Positions 1 through 11,762 of a stretch of 64,000 nt of DNA are shown one piece after another. The DNA lies in the NCBI GenBank assembly GCA_963576475.1, contig OY754970.1, positions 36,731,447-36,795,446 on the forward strand, read 5' to 3'. The position numbers and the translations under genes were made by a program. This DNA comes from Molanna angustata (Eukaryota > Arthropoda > Insecta > Trichoptera > Molannidae). Every line of letters starts with the position of its first letter. Position 1 is the stretch's first letter. The notes beneath the pieces were generated by a model. That model searched no databases and was not told the origin of the DNA. It saw only the letters and a program-made list of their open reading frames with translations.

Positions 1-222
<222 letters not shown>

Positions 223-282
223 ATGATACGTCAATGCAATTGAGATGACGAATGCTTTCTTTTGATATGAAAATGTGGCATA

Positions 283-336
283 CCTACGTTTTTTCCTGCC
301 TATCCCGTTTGGGACATGGTATAATGGTATTTACAT
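283..336 (+). mobile_element. RTE-like LINE, 3' end fragment
   Basis: About 54 bp resembling the 3' terminus of the RTE-like LINE at 26-29 kb (reverse complement of about 26245-26290). The shared core is CCTRYCCC, a short gap, then GGGACATGG and ATRATGGTAT. Only the last bases are present, as expected for an extreme 5' truncation. It lacks coding capacity. Confidence 0.5.
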
Positions 337-415
337 ATGTATAAAAAAGATATTAAAAATTAGTAAATTCGACAAAACAACACAATGAAATACATACAAT
401 ATTTGGAATTTAAAT

Positions 416-508
416 GGTTCGATGGCAGAGCGGTTGGCGCGCTGGACTAGTAATTCAGTGGTCGCGAGTTCGAATCCTGCCTCGACCGATTTCGTTCACC
501 TATGTGGC
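416..508 (+). mobile_element. tRNA-Thr-derived SINE, head part
   Basis: The first 74 bases form a tRNA-like cloverleaf. Box A is TGGCAGAGCGG (423-433) and box B is GAGTTCGAATCC (466-477). The anticodon loop CTAGTAA would give AGT (Thr). Similar heads occur at 58608 and, more diverged, at 48768. The SINE body expected next (TATAGCACAAGC and on, as at 58691) does not follow here but reappears at 722, so the element is split by an insertion. Confidence 0.75.
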
Positions 509-721
509 TGACGCAACTGCGTATGAAATAAAATAAAAAAAACACCAAAAACAAAAATATATATACCTATATATAGATTGTACTGTATCCTATTCGAATA
601 TAATTCCCACATACAGACTTAGCCTTAATGGAATCCTTACGTATATTTAAAAATATTTACGTTATATATGCTATGTACCTAACTATGTAAGGATTTGAAA
701 TAAATAAATAAATAAAAATAA
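509..721 (+). mobile_element. insertion splitting the SINE
   Basis: About 213 bp separating the SINE head from its body. It ends in an (AAAT)n-like tail (about 698-719), which suggests a retroposed sequence in plus orientation. Only a short duplication around CTATG/GTAT can be seen at the junctions. The inserted family is not recognised. Confidence 0.45.
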
Positions 722-812
722 ATGTATAGCACAAGCATCAATGCTTAATGTAGGGAACGTAGGAAGATGTACATGTATATTATGTCTTTGTTAGGACACG
801 GACATAAAAAAA
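722..812 (+). mobile_element. tRNA-Thr-derived SINE, body and tail
   Basis: TATAGCACAAGC, AGGGAACGTAGGAAGATGTA and a GGACA motif before an A-rich run match, in the same order, the body of the uninterrupted SINE at 58691-58780. Together with 416-508 it forms one element. Confidence 0.65.
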
Positions 813-2822
813 AGTTCATTAAGTGATTGTACAAAAAAAAATAGTCATAATACCTGTTAGTGCTGTAGATACTTAATTATGTTATTTTCTTCAAATACAT
901 GTACCTACTTGTACTTGATTTGTAAGGAATATCTTACATATCTGACCTTTGTTATAGTCTACGTTTGCGGAGCGGGTGGTGATAATAAAGCGAGATTATG
1001 AATTAGATATCGTAGGCGTCATTTTCCATTATATTATTTTGTATCTTTAATAACATACACATGTGGGATGAATTCTTTATAATTCGCGAACACGCTCCTA
1101 ATTGTACGGTACAATTTTTTTAATATGTAGGTATTTCGTTTCTGAAGAAACGGCTCAATTTAGATTAGTATCAAATATTATTCGATAAAACTGAATACAT
1201 TTTACTTTCACGAATAATTAAAGTAAAGGCCTTTTACAATAATCAGAGTTGTCTATAAATCGATATTTGTTTCATTGGAATTCTGATGGGTTAGTAACAA
1301 GTTCTTAATTATTATCTTCATTTTATATAATAGGGTAAAATAACCAATGATTGGCGTCGATACTAATTTTATAAAAAAAGTTAAATAACACGAAAATGCC
1401 CATTTTATAAACACATTAAATACTAACATTTTTTTTGACAGGAAAAAATCCGTACATCCAATCAAATTAAATTTGTTAAAATCAGCTCAACAAAAAAGGA
1501 TAGAGAGGAAAAAAATAATGAAACAATGAAGTAATGAAATTAAGGAGGGTGGAAGAAGAGGTTGGAAATAAGAGAAAATGCTATCACTGCTGTAGGTCAC
1601 ATTACAATCTAAGTATATATCTACTTGCATCGCAAATACGAGATAGAGACGGGGAAGATTATTTGTAACACTCGGTTTAGTAGCATTGAATCTAAAGTTA
1701 GTTCTACAATACGGAACATGAAATAAATTGTTCAGACGAATTGACCTTCCTGGTATATAGATGTTTATCAGAGTTACCAGCTCCGGTGAGTCTATAGCGT
1801 TGTTCAGAATTTTATGAAATGTTAATCATGCACTCTGCAATTCATTATTCCGCGTTCTAAAATTCATTTAGATTATCTTCATACGTAGCTATGACTTTGT
1901 GGGACATTTTAAAAAAAATCTTACAAATAACTTTTTGTACAATTAATTTGTGTTCACCACTTTGAGAACTTAATGTCGAAATTGTTTTCGGAGCTGACCG
2001 CATCCTCCTAAAGACAGACTTGTACTAAATTATTCATCATGGATGAACGCGTGCGTTATTACGGAATGTTGGAGGTGCTGACACGGAAGGCGAAGGGTAG
2101 GGGTGAGGTTTACTGTTATGGCGAGAGAGTAGAAAAATATTAAGTAAGAGTGAATTATTTAGAAGATCCTGATTATTTATTATGTTATCGTTTCTATTAA
2201 GTGCATTTCTAATTTCTAGAGCTTCCAAGTTGTCTAATTTCAATCCTTCATTGTGTTGCGTCGGAATCGCGATTAACGGGGATTACCTGTATTTATGTTA
2301 TCGTGACAGATTTTCCTTGGACAACCTCTACTAACTTCACGTTCTTCTCTTATAAGGCTTTTTTGTCAAATAAACATGAATTAGTCTTTTAATTTTTATT
2401 TAAGTAACGATATTTTTTCTAGTGAAATTGTGTACCAACATATCTTGTCATAACTTACCTCTCTCGTTTTAAAAATTCGACCAATGAATGATACTTTTAC
2501 CCACGTCTGTATCGAATATTAAAGGTATTATCCTCACAAATTTGGTCAAGCTTCGTATTACAAAGATAATTCCTTTAGTTCTTGAAATAATCATTTAGAA
2601 ATCTTTCGCGTGGCTTGCTAAGATATTCCAAAAATAATGATTGTGTTATAACTAATTATTTGATTAGTGAAAGAAGAAACAATAATCGGACGTGAATAGG
2701 TTAGAATATTCGACGCTAATTAATATTTGATTATTCAGATCATAAAAAAATAAATCTCAATTCGAAGAAATCCGATTTTGCAAAAAAATACTTTTTTCGG
2801 CGTCTAAAACAAATCTTAAATG
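813..2822. other. AT-rich sequence, no feature seen
   Basis: About 2 kb of unique-looking AT-rich DNA. Open frames are short and show no recognisable domain. I see no RNA gene, tandem repeat or repeat family shared with the rest of the window. Confidence 0.4.
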
Positions 2823-4074
2823 TTTTTTTACTTCCCACTACTATGGTATAGTGGAGAATTATGATTTGACAACTTTTAAGTGTATTTTTTACATCGATTT
2901 CTCAACGGGTATCATGAAAGAGTGCATATTTCGTCACGACATTTCATGTGTATTATGATTTTTTTCATAATCCTGTAACCAGAACTATAAATTCAATTGA
3001 TATAATATTCTGCCACGACCAATTTCGTTCACAGAAATCGGTGATTGTGAACAATCTTCATGGTCACAATACTAAGATCAGTGTGCACCAAGCACTCCAT
3101 CTCTCCACATATCTCTGTTTTACACCAGCATCTTCATTTCTTGGTAGCTGGTAACCTGGTCCATATAACTGTCTCTAGGGCAACCTCTATAGTTTCTACA
3201 CTCCGTAATAGCCTTTCTATTTAGATCGTTATAGGGCAAACCTCTTTAGGAGTCGTCTTATTTCTCCGACTTTGCTCAGAACCATGTCATTTGGAATGTG
3301 GTCTGACCAATGGATCCTAGCCATGCACCTGTAACACCACATTTCGAAGGCAACCACACGTCCAGATTCTCTCCGGCTGATAGTTCACGTTTTCATGCTA
3401 TACAGCACCATAATCCAGAAAGTTTTAATCAAGTTCTTCTAAACATTGATATCAATGGTCGCAAACGCTAATAGAATCCGAGGGGCTGAATATTGGGGGC
3501 TACGAATATAATGATGACACGTTAAGAAAGTTAGTTAAGTAAGTAATGTAAGTAATGTAAAAAGATTCAAATATGATCTTGCCTGTTGAACTCAACTTAT
3601 TATTACTGACTTCGAGCGGCCATCTTGTGATTCAAAGTCAAATTCATGGTCAAAGAATTTGTAAATCTGGGAAGAAGAATATCTCAAGATGGCCGATGAC
3701 TATTAAATTTTATTTGATGGCCGATTAAATTTTCTAAAGATAATATATGATTTTTAATTATAAATATTTCAATACGTGATGCTGAAGATTACTAAGCGAT
3801 ACGTCGTTCACACGGGACTGAGGCACTTCGAATGAATGTTAGTAGCTCTGCTGACGTTAATGTAGTTAGGATGATAATCATGCTTCGATTTGTGGTGGTC
3901 AAGGGTAATAGGGCTGTGCGATATGCTCAAATGGTTGCGAAACCGGGAATCGAACCCGAGTCTCATTGTTGAGAGCCAGGTGTCCTGGATACTTCATTTA
4001 ATCATGGACTATCTCCACCTTTAAAAAATATACGGCAACCATGTTTTGGAGAGTATGGTGTTGGTCCACTCGTT
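2823..4074 (-). mobile_element. family A element, diverged long copy
   Basis: The left edge (ACTTCCCACTA, a short loop, then TAGTGGAGAA) is the hairpin end of family A. The next block, GGGTATCATG and so on, matches the same place in the 11.57-kb copy. The right edge (GTGTTGGTCCACTCGTT) matches the other end. The inverted subterminal words are only partly alike here. A decayed RTE-like LINE lies inside (3060-3440), so the size is not a family norm. Confidence 0.5.
3060..3440 (-). pseudogene. decayed RTE-like LINE, C-terminal coding remnant
   Basis: On the minus strand, short translated stretches such as FEMWCYRCMARIHWSDHIPN resemble the region after the reverse transcriptase in RTE-like LINEs (an EMWCYRRM...I.WTDH type motif is usual there). 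Further along, ERW and a GVL-like word match the end of the same frame. Several stops and frame changes interrupt it, so it is dead. Assignment rests on motif memory only; the related plus-strand piece at 5740 shares the final block. Confidence 0.5.
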
Positions 4075-4552
4075 ATTCTTTGTGTATGGGCAATTTCGAG
4101 AAAGGAAATCAATTTTATTTGCACAAATCCGGTATGAAAAATTTTGTTATCGCGGCCGAATTTTCGGATATTGTATTATTATTGTTTTTTTGTTCCGTTC
4201 GGTACTTGACGGTATTATAATTCAAGTAGGGCTGAAGGCATTAATGGAAAACAAATACTGAAAATTAAATTTCCCAGAATTTTCCGGACAAATCAAGCCG
4301 CTTTCTTTAATGAAACAAAAACTTTGGCGAAATGCTAAACGATACTCACCCCCTCAAATTATTCCGGACTTAATAATAAGCGAAAACAAAACGAGAAATA
4401 ATTTAAAGGTATGTTGGATTCAGATTAAAGGAAAAATATAAATCATGGAGAATATAATAAATACAGACTGTTAAGAAGCCACCTGTTTTATGTTATTACA
4501 AATCATCCTTATTAGAATTATTGAAAATATAAAAAATACTTAGTCAAATATT

Positions 4553-5262
4553 TTTATTATTGCATATGCGCAAACATTGGATTTTTTTCCCTGTCGGGAG
4601 TCAAAGATATTTTTCAACAGATTTTTAATTATCTCAATAGAGAAGAAGTTGGAATATTTACTGTAGGAAAACCGGGAAATCAAGGCACCTACAGGGTTTA
4701 CGACCTGTCATTGGCTGGTTTACGTGATCACTTTATGCGCTTGCGCAACGTTCACCAATTATGCCTTTTTAATGAGATGCCTATCATTTCAATTTTTGAA
4801 AGTTCTATAAATTATTGCAAAACTGAAATTGTTTTCGCTTGCGGAAATAAGTATTTTTACTGCAGCCATCTATGTGTGAAATTATGAACAACATTCTTAT
4901 TATTTTTATTTTATTTTTGTTGTAACGCCATCTATTGTGAGAATTGTTTTTTTTTTTTGTAAATAATGAAAGCAACAATTCCTATACCTGAGGTGACAAT
5001 GCATTTTTCGCATAAAAGTCACCCCTGAATTGCGCCAGACTTATAAGGTCATTTTTGTCTTATTTACCTACTTGTACCAATGTGTAAGTAATCGAATATT
5101 TTTATTATTGCATATGCGCAAACATTGGATTTTTTCATTGAATTGAATCAGCCCATGACAGGTCGTAAGCCCTGTAGGTGCCTTGATTTCCCGGTTCTCC
5201 TACAGTGAATATTCCAACTTCGTCTCTATTGAGATAATTAAAAATCTGTTAAAAAATACTTA
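4553..5262. mobile_element. family C element with inverted arms
   Basis: A block of roughly 100 bp at 4621-4715 (GAAGTTGGAATATT, CAAGGCACCTACAGGG, TTACGACCTGTCAT) returns inverted at 5148-5255. A 38-bp segment around TTGCATATGCGCAAACATTG is repeated directly at 4556 and 5097. A second, shorter copy lies at 20470-20960 and a decayed piece at 8886-9020. No coding capacity. Probably a non-autonomous foldback-like element, or two overlapping copies in opposite orientation. Confidence 0.6.
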
Positions 5263-5739
5263 GGTTTCAAATTTAATTTGGTGTTTTACGGAACATTTTT
5301 TTATTTTTATCTTTTATTTTTAAAAAGATTGTTTAAAATGCATAGCACGAAAAGTACCTCATGGAACCCTCTAGATTAGCAATCTCGGCACCATAGTGCA
5401 AAAGAACAATCAACGAATGTAAATGGAAGATTCACACTCGTGGACTGTCATTGCCTTCAGATCTGTTTAAATGAGAAACATCAGGGGTATGACCAAAATA
5501 TCTATTAAAAAAACCTACTGGGTATCTAGCAATAGTAAGGCACCATAACTATGACAAAACTTCTTAAAGTAAAAAATTTACAAAACAATAAAATAATATA
5601 ATATACAAAACAATAAAATTATACATGCGTCAATCCTACATCCGCAAATAATAACAATATGATCAACAAACAAAATCATATAAAAATAAACAAAAAAATA
5701 TGCATGCACCAATCCTAACAACAACTATATAGACCAGAC

Positions 5740-5870
5740 AATCGGTGACGTGCGCTGTAGCAGCTACAAAGAGATGAAGAGACTGGCGGACAATTTATAG
5801 GGCTAAGTGGAAAGATCGAGTGTTTGGTGCAGACCAATCCTAGGATTGTGACCCAGAAGAAGAAATCCTA
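5740..5870 (+). pseudogene. RTE-like LINE, extreme C-terminal remnant
   Basis: Plus-strand translation gives SYKEMKRLADN and a W-K-D-R-V-F-G-A-D pattern, close to the final residues of the RTE-like remnant at 3060-3440 on the other strand. It is interrupted by stops. Confidence 0.4.
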
Positions 5871-7219
5871 ACATCATTAAACATGAGACTTAGGAATTGA
5901 ACATAGGAAACATAATTCAAACGACTTACGACTATGCCCAAGCAATTATCATATAATTTACATTACAATTTTCATTTTCTTCAAACGTAAAAGGAAAATC
6001 GTCTCTACAGAAGGCCTTGAACCTTTCTCGTTCATTGTCATAAAATTTAAGTAAATTTTTGGATGGATAATAATTTCTTATGTATCATTTACATAGTCTG
6101 CCTTTATTTTCAAGTAGATACAAGGTTGATCTTCTGTTGAAGCCAACAAATTAAATAATATACCTCCTTTGAAAACTGAAAACAAGAATGAATTAGAAAC
6201 AAAGGAATATTTACCCGTCTATCAGTCATGACGCCTATCATATCAACTTGACACTGAAACTGAATTCTATTGAAATATTATTTAAAATTATTTAAATATT
6301 TTTCATTACACTGCTTTGAATTCTTTAAATGTCTAAGGTTTTCATAGGCAGATCGTTCCGTTGGATTTTAACTTAAGAAATTTCAAGATTATGTGTTACG
6401 AAAACTGTGCAATTTATTATCCCTCACAGTCTACTGCGAGCCATTTCCAAATATGATGAGCAGCGAACAAAAAATATCCCATGAAGAAATTCTTTTAGAC
6501 GTGTGATTTCTTTACAATTCTTTCTCTTTGAAACCCCTTAACTCTGTATCTGCAAGGTTCGAGAAAGACTCTTGTTTTGTTTTAGATGGGCAAAGGGATA
6601 TGTTTAGTCCAAAATGTGTTTATCAACAAAGATATCCTTGACATTTTACTATTGTCATTGTGATTTTTTTGCGAATACCGCGACAATATAAGGCCAAATG
6701 TTTTGATAGGATTTTAATAGGCACACATCGTTATTTTTTTTATATGTAACATAATTACGTTTGAACGAGGATTTAATTCCGAAATATAAACATCAATAAT
6801 TAATATTGTTCATTTCTGTTACGGGTGATATGTGTAATCGATTTTCTGTGGGAGAGCTATTGAAAAACAATGCCTATTATTTGCAGATTACTAGAATAAA
6901 AATAATATTTTATAGGTCATTATTTTGTATTGTTTCAATTATAACAATCTTCTACAGTTTAAACCACAATGTTTCATTTTATTGGAATAATACGTGACCC
7001 TTTCTATGTGTTAAAGTTTTACGATTTTTTTTATGATTTTATGGTTACATAAAAATTACTTCTTTCAAATTCCCTTCCTTAACATTATTTTTATAGAGGT
7101 AAGAACAAGAGTTTCCTTATAAAAATTAGGGATGAAAAAAATTAAAACAGTCTTCGTTTGCTGTCATTGTTCTATATTTTGTTCAAAATTAATATTTTTG
7201 GTCTTGTTTTATTTAATTT
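5871..7219. other. AT-rich sequence, no feature seen
   Basis: Unique-looking AT-rich DNA. The open frames (up to 63 residues) have no recognisable motif. No repeat shared with the rest of the window was found. Confidence 0.4.
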
Positions 7220-7547
7220 TATTTTATAAATGTTATAAAAATATAAAAATACTTGGTGATAGTTCTATTGTATTTATTAGATTATCGACGCGTTTCGTGC
7301 TAGGCACATCGTCAGAATAATGCTCTACAAGACTGAGACTAGTTACTAGTCTCAGTCTACTGTTAGTTACTGTTCAAAAACCATCATTTTTATACACCTG
7401 TCATGTAAATTTTGTATATAAACACTAGTCTCAGTCTTGTAGAGCATTATTCTGACGATGTGCCTAGCACGAAACGCGTCGATAATCTAATAAATACAAT
7501 AGAACTATAACCAATTATTTTTATATTTTTATAACATATAAACAATG
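7220..7547. mobile_element. foldback element with about 120-bp inverted arms
   Basis: The left arm (about 7226-7345) and right arm (about 7427-7545) are near-perfect inverted copies around an 80-bp spacer. Shared words from outside to inside are TGTTATAAAAATATAAAAAT, AGTTCTATTGTATTTATTAG, CGACGCGTTTCGTGCTAGGC, ACATCGTCAGAATAATGCTC and ACAAGACTGAGACTAGT. No coding capacity; open frames crossing it are by-products of the palindrome. A MITE or foldback transposon is the likely class. No clear target duplication was identified. Confidence 0.8.
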
Positions 7548-7555
7548 GAGTCAGA

Positions 7556-7635
7556 TATGTGACATGTGAGTGGGGAGTGTGTGTGTGGGTATGTGTGGGT
7601 GTGTGGGACGGTGTGTGTGTATGTGTGTGAACCCT
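7556..7635. repeat. GT-rich simple repeat
   Basis: Impure (GT)n with GGG interruptions directly beyond the right arm of the foldback element. Confidence 0.85.
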
Positions 7636-7640
7636 TATGT

Positions 7641-8560
7641 GATGAACCCAATTTATCAGCATAAGAATCTAGGATTATATTAGAGTACTTAATAATCTAT
7701 TCTTTACCATAATCAATGGGGAGTTAAAAAGATCTTCGTCACTAATGTTGGAGTTATAAAAACGGGAAGAGCGGTATATGAAAGAATTCTGTCTGGCATT
7801 AATGTTACAAATGGGGAGGTAGAGTAGGTCAGTCAGTCTAGTCGGTCTTGTTGGCACTCTCAGAGTCAAGCGTTCTAGCAGATCAGGGCAGTCAACCGTT
7901 GAGTTTGCAATTTTGAATAAAAAAAAAATCGGCTAATTAATTTATTGTTAATTTGATTTGTTTCATTGAGATACTTTTTATATTCCTCACAGTTGATTTT
8001 ATTGGTTAAATGTATCAAAAGTAATCGAAAACATTTCAATACTTACATGAAAAATCGAGAACAATGTAAACTTTCTAAAAAAACAAGATTACGATGAACA
8101 AGAAATTACAAAGCTGATGCAGAGTACCATTGTAGTTTTTCTCATCACTACAGTATAGTTGTCAGCACGTTGATTGTAAGAAATATTCCTCGAAGCAGGT
8201 AATACAAAATATTAAAACAAAGTATATTTTTTACTCATAAATTTCCAAGTGGAGCTTTTATTAAACTCATTTTTACTAGCGAAGCACTTGGATTAGAAAT
8301 TTTATTGCGTATGGTAATTGGTAAGAAATTGCTTTCTTTTTATTGGAAAATTATATGATTTAAATTTTATCGTGGAAGTATTATTTGTTATTTTTTTTAA
8401 TATTATACGAGATATGAGGATTAAAGAGGAAATATTGTAACAGTTTCAAGCTTTTGGTAACACTTTGGCTTATGAATAAGGGCAGACAGGGATCGGAAAC
8501 AGCACTAACACACATTTTAACTTAAATTTGCACACATATAATATATTTAACATCTTAATT
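7641..8560. other. AT-rich sequence, no feature seen
   Basis: Nothing recognisable on either strand. Open frames are 64 residues or shorter, without known motifs. Confidence 0.4.
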
Positions 8561-8599
8561 ATCTTACAAATCCAGTATAAATAATTTTTTTTATTTATA

Positions 8600-8765
8600 T
8601 AATTTTAATAATATACCCTAAATATTTAACCTTGTCTAAATGCTTAAGAGTACTACCTCAGAACAGGCGTTCAGCCTAGTGAGATTAAAGTTTCAATATT
8701 TTTATTATGTATACTTTTATGAAATGTACTGTATTGAAATATGTAAATAAAATGAAATGAAAATG
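8600..8765 (+). mobile_element. LINE 3' untranslated tail
   Basis: The block TACCTCAGAACAGG, then TTCAGCCTAGTGAG resembles, in inverted sense, CTCACTAGGCTGAGCCTG at about 57742-57765 in the 3' region of the minus-strand LINE. The match suggests a shared 3' tail able to form a small hairpin. It is 5'-truncated and has no coding part. Confidence 0.4.
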
Positions 8766-8885
8766 ATATATAAAATTTAAAATTATCACTACAAAATAAA
8801 TACGTCGTGAGAAGGAAACCTACATATTGCTCTTCCTGCCGGTCAACTACAATAACAAAAGAAATAACATTTGTTACTAACAATA

Positions 8886-9020
8886 AATTGAATACTTTTA
8901 TTGTTGCATATTCGCAAACATTGAATTTTTTTCCTTACGGGACTCAATAATATATTATGACAATTTTTTTGAGACGAAGATGGAATATTTTAGGATTTAC
9001 AAACAAATTTCTCAATAGAT
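8886..9020 (+). mobile_element. family C fragment
   Basis: ATACTTTTATTGTTGCATAT, CGCAAACATTG and GAGACGAAGATGGAATATT follow the order seen in the 4553 and 20470 copies of family C, with drift and deletions. It abuts the LINE at 9067. Confidence 0.5.
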
Positions 9021-9066
9021 CGTTACAAAAAGTTTTGTAAAAAAAATTAATAATGCAAAAAATTAA

Positions 9067-10551
9067 ATGAATAAACGCGTTATAAACCTAAGTTTACAAA
9101 ATGGCATATTTCCAGATTTTCTAAAAAAATCAGTAATAAGTCCTATTCATAAGAAAGATTCAAGAGTCGAAATTTCTAACTATAGACCAATCTCACTTCT
9201 TTCCATATTCTCAAAAATACTAGAAAAAATAGTGAAATTAAGACTCAATAAATTCCTGGAAAAAAGTTCTATTCTTTCAAATAATCAATATGGCTTTAGA
9301 CAAGGCCTGTCAACGAATGACGCAATTTCAGAATTAACAACAATAATCACTGATAAAGTAGACAAAGGTCAAAAATGTCTTGCCATTTTCTTGGACCTTG
9401 CAAAGGCGTTTGATACAGTCTCACATCCTCTGCTTATATCTAAACTTCACAATATTGGTGTCAATGGCACAGTACTAAACTGGTTCAAAACATATCTTAG
9501 CAACCGTAAGCAAATTGTCACTATTGGAAATTATCGCAGTGAAGAGCAATATATTTCCTATGGAGTCCCGCAGGGTAGTGTACTTGGACCAGTTTTGTTT
9601 CTCATATATATTGATAATTTGTGCCGTCTTCCTGTAGATGGAAAAATAATAAGTTTTGCTGATGACACTGTACTAATAGTAAGTGAAAAAACTTGGAAAC
9701 AGAGCTACAAAATAGCTGGTATGGCAATTAACAAAATAAAAAACTGTCTGGATATCAGCCTTCTTACATTAAACAATAGTAAAACTAAATACGTTACATT
9801 TAGCGCCACACAAGCAGGGCAACCTTTACTAAATTCGATGTTTTCTATAAAGATACATTGTTGTGTACCTAGAGACTCTTGTGACTGTATCCCTTTGGAG
9901 AGAGTCACTGCTATAAATTATTTAGGTCTGACCATAGATAATAATCTAAGATGGCAAGATCACATAGAGACACTAACAAATAGAATTTTAAAACTTGGTT
10001 ATATTTATAGAAACCTTCGAAAAATTCTAAAACAAAAAAAATTAAAAACTGTCTATTTCGCATTGACTCATTCATTGATCTCATATGGAATTGTTGGTTG
10101 GGGTGGATGTGCCAAAACTATCTTGGAAAAACTTTGTCTAGCTCAAAGATGCATTGTGAAGATAATTATCCAAAAACCGTTTGACTACCCTACGGAAAAC
10201 CTCTATAACGATTTTAAAGTATTTGACCCGAGACAAATATATACCCAGCATATACTAACTTATTTTCATAAAAATATAATACATCACCAGAAAACACAAC
10301 AATCCAGAACCACACGAACAAGCATTACTTTAAATTACATAATCCCTCATATGAAAACAACCTTCGGACAAAGAAATGCATCATTTATCGCTCCACGAAT
10401 TTATAATACTCTACCTATGTCTCTCAAGGTAATAACTTCACAGACATTATTTAAAGCAAGAATAAAAAAATATATAGGGAATTACGGAAGGACAGAAATT
10501 TTCAAAATGCTCTCACGGTCGGGAAAATCGAGTTTTTTGTATACTTTTTGA
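9067..10551 (+). CDS. LINE reverse transcriptase, 5'-truncated (Jockey/CR1-type)
   Basis: An intact 494-codon frame encoding the reverse transcriptase of a non-LTR retrotransposon. Visible motifs: NYRPISLLS (about 38-46), the catalytic FLDLAKAFDTV block with Asp110, GVPQGSVLGP (166-175), and FADDT (197-201), which holds the other two catalytic Asp. The tail carries a KKPFDYPTEN-type stretch and FGQRNASFIAPRIYNTLP, typical of the C-terminal region of Jockey/CR1-like LINEs. An apurinic-like endonuclease and ORF1 are absent. A TAA sits directly before the ATG, so this ATG is just the first Met of a truncated copy rather than a true start. The open reading frame suggests fairly recent insertion. 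A related but diverged copy lies at 57610-58266 on the other strand. Clade assignment is from motif appearance only. Confidence 0.85.
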   Translation: MNKRVINLSLQNGIFPDFLKKSVISPIHKKDSRVEISNYRPISLLSIFSKILEKIVKLRLNKFLEKSSILSNNQYGFRQGLSTNDAISELTTIITDKVDKGQKCLAIFLDLAKAFDTVSHPLLISKLHNIGVNGTVLNWFKTYLSNRKQIVTIGNYRSEEQYISYGVPQGSVLGPVLFLIYIDNLCRLPVDGKIISFADDTVLIVSEKTWKQSYKIAGMAINKIKNCLDISLLTLNNSKTKYVTFSATQAGQPLLNSMFSIKIHCCVPRDSCDCIPLERVTAINYLGLTIDNNLRWQDHIETLTNRILKLGYIYRNLRKILKQKKLKTVYFALTHSLISYGIVGWGGCAKTILEKLCLAQRCIVKIIIQKPFDYPTENLYNDFKVFDPRQIYTQHILTYFHKNIIHHQKTQQSRTTRTSITLNYIIPHMKTTFGQRNASFIAPRIYNTLPMSLKVITSQTLFKARIKKYIGNYGRTEIFKMLSRSGKSSFLYTF

Positions 10552-11572
10552 AATTTCGATAGAACAAAAATACACTCATCAAAAATGCATTCAAGGAATG
10601 TCAAAATTTAAAGAAAAAATCAATGATTTGCCGTATCAATGTGAAATAAATTTCATATTTGTATGAAAAATGTTTATAACAGAAGTAAAATAGCTCTGTA
10701 AGAGAAAATTGAGTGATCAACATCATATTGATATTGTATGTGTCTCTATAGACAAGTGTATTTTTTAATCTCCACTTCTATCTTCCTCAAGGGGTAGGCA
10801 GTGAGAACCGAACACCGCATTCTTCTATCTTGACACATACATCGCCTCATCAATATTGATACACTGTCTCATACATGCTTATCTTGGTAGTAATACAATA
10901 TTACTACAACTTTTAAAAGTTGTATAGGAACTTATCGTTTCCTCGTCAGTCTAATTCGGATTTTTTTTCGAATGATAAAGGTACAACAGTTGCGAATTAA
11001 TCTAAAGAGTAAAAAATAAGAACCTTTTTGTATTTTCCAAGGAATTGCGATAATTTCTCATTGTTCTACAAAGGGGCCGTTATAAGATGGGATTAGAACG
11101 TATTATATTTTTATTTCAATGGTCCGAAATTGCATAATATCTAAGATATATGGCGCACCTTCCCGGTTGTCATATACATACTACATAAATAACATAACAT
11201 TCCCATAATTACGAGCCGGCAGATGGTTAATGGTCGTGCTTTATGCATCCGATCATCTGCGACCAGCCCTGATTATTCACACTAGTGATGGACAAACAAT
11301 TATTATTGGTTTCGATATTGTACAAAACACTACCGTATCCATAATAATTTTAAAATATCGAAATCAAAAAACTGAAATTCGAATACGGACCAATTATAAT
11401 AAGCATGATGGCCATGATAAAAATCTAATCATAAAATAAAAAAAAAATATAGATTAATAAATTAGAAAAAAAAAACAACGCAAAAATCTTTGGTCTAGAA
11501 ACACGATAATACAAATAAAAATGTCCATCGTTTATATCGCAATATATTTTCCTAAATTAATGTTTTTTACTC
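10552..11572. other. AT-rich sequence with one LINE fragment
   Basis: Apart from the RTE-like fragment at 10784-10895, nothing recognisable. It probably starts with the 3' untranslated region of the LINE ending at 10551, but no poly(A) boundary is clear. Confidence 0.4.
10784..10895 (-). mobile_element. RTE-like LINE, 3' end fragment
   Basis: GGGGTAGGCAGTGAGAACCG, TTCTATCTTGACA, ACTGTCTCATACATGCT correspond base for base, with drift, to 26273-26370 at the 3' end of the RTE-like LINE, in the same orientation. Confidence 0.7.
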
Positions 11573-11714
11573 TCCACACTATGGAATAGGGGAGAGTCAT
11601 GATTTCGCAAAATTTAAGCGTATTTTTTTTACATCAATTTCTCAATGGGTATCATGTAGAGAATGCACACTATGAGTTTCGTCGTGATGTGTTTGTGTGT
11701 ATGGCGTATACGCT

Positions 11715-11749
11715 GTACGCCGTACGCCGTACGCCGTACGCCGTACGCC
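11715..11749. repeat. (GTACGCC)5 heptamer repeat
   Basis: Five perfect GTACGCC units, with a decayed start upstream and GTAGC after. It is CpG-rich in a very AT-rich setting and sits between the element end and the satellite array. Confidence 0.95.
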
Positions 11750-11762
11750 GTAGCATTTATCT

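Noticed and set aside
7447..7662. His/Thr-rich frame next to the foldback element
   Set aside because: Arises from GT-rich simple sequence and the inverted arm; its last residues repeat those of the opposite frame at 7132-7320 because of the palindrome.
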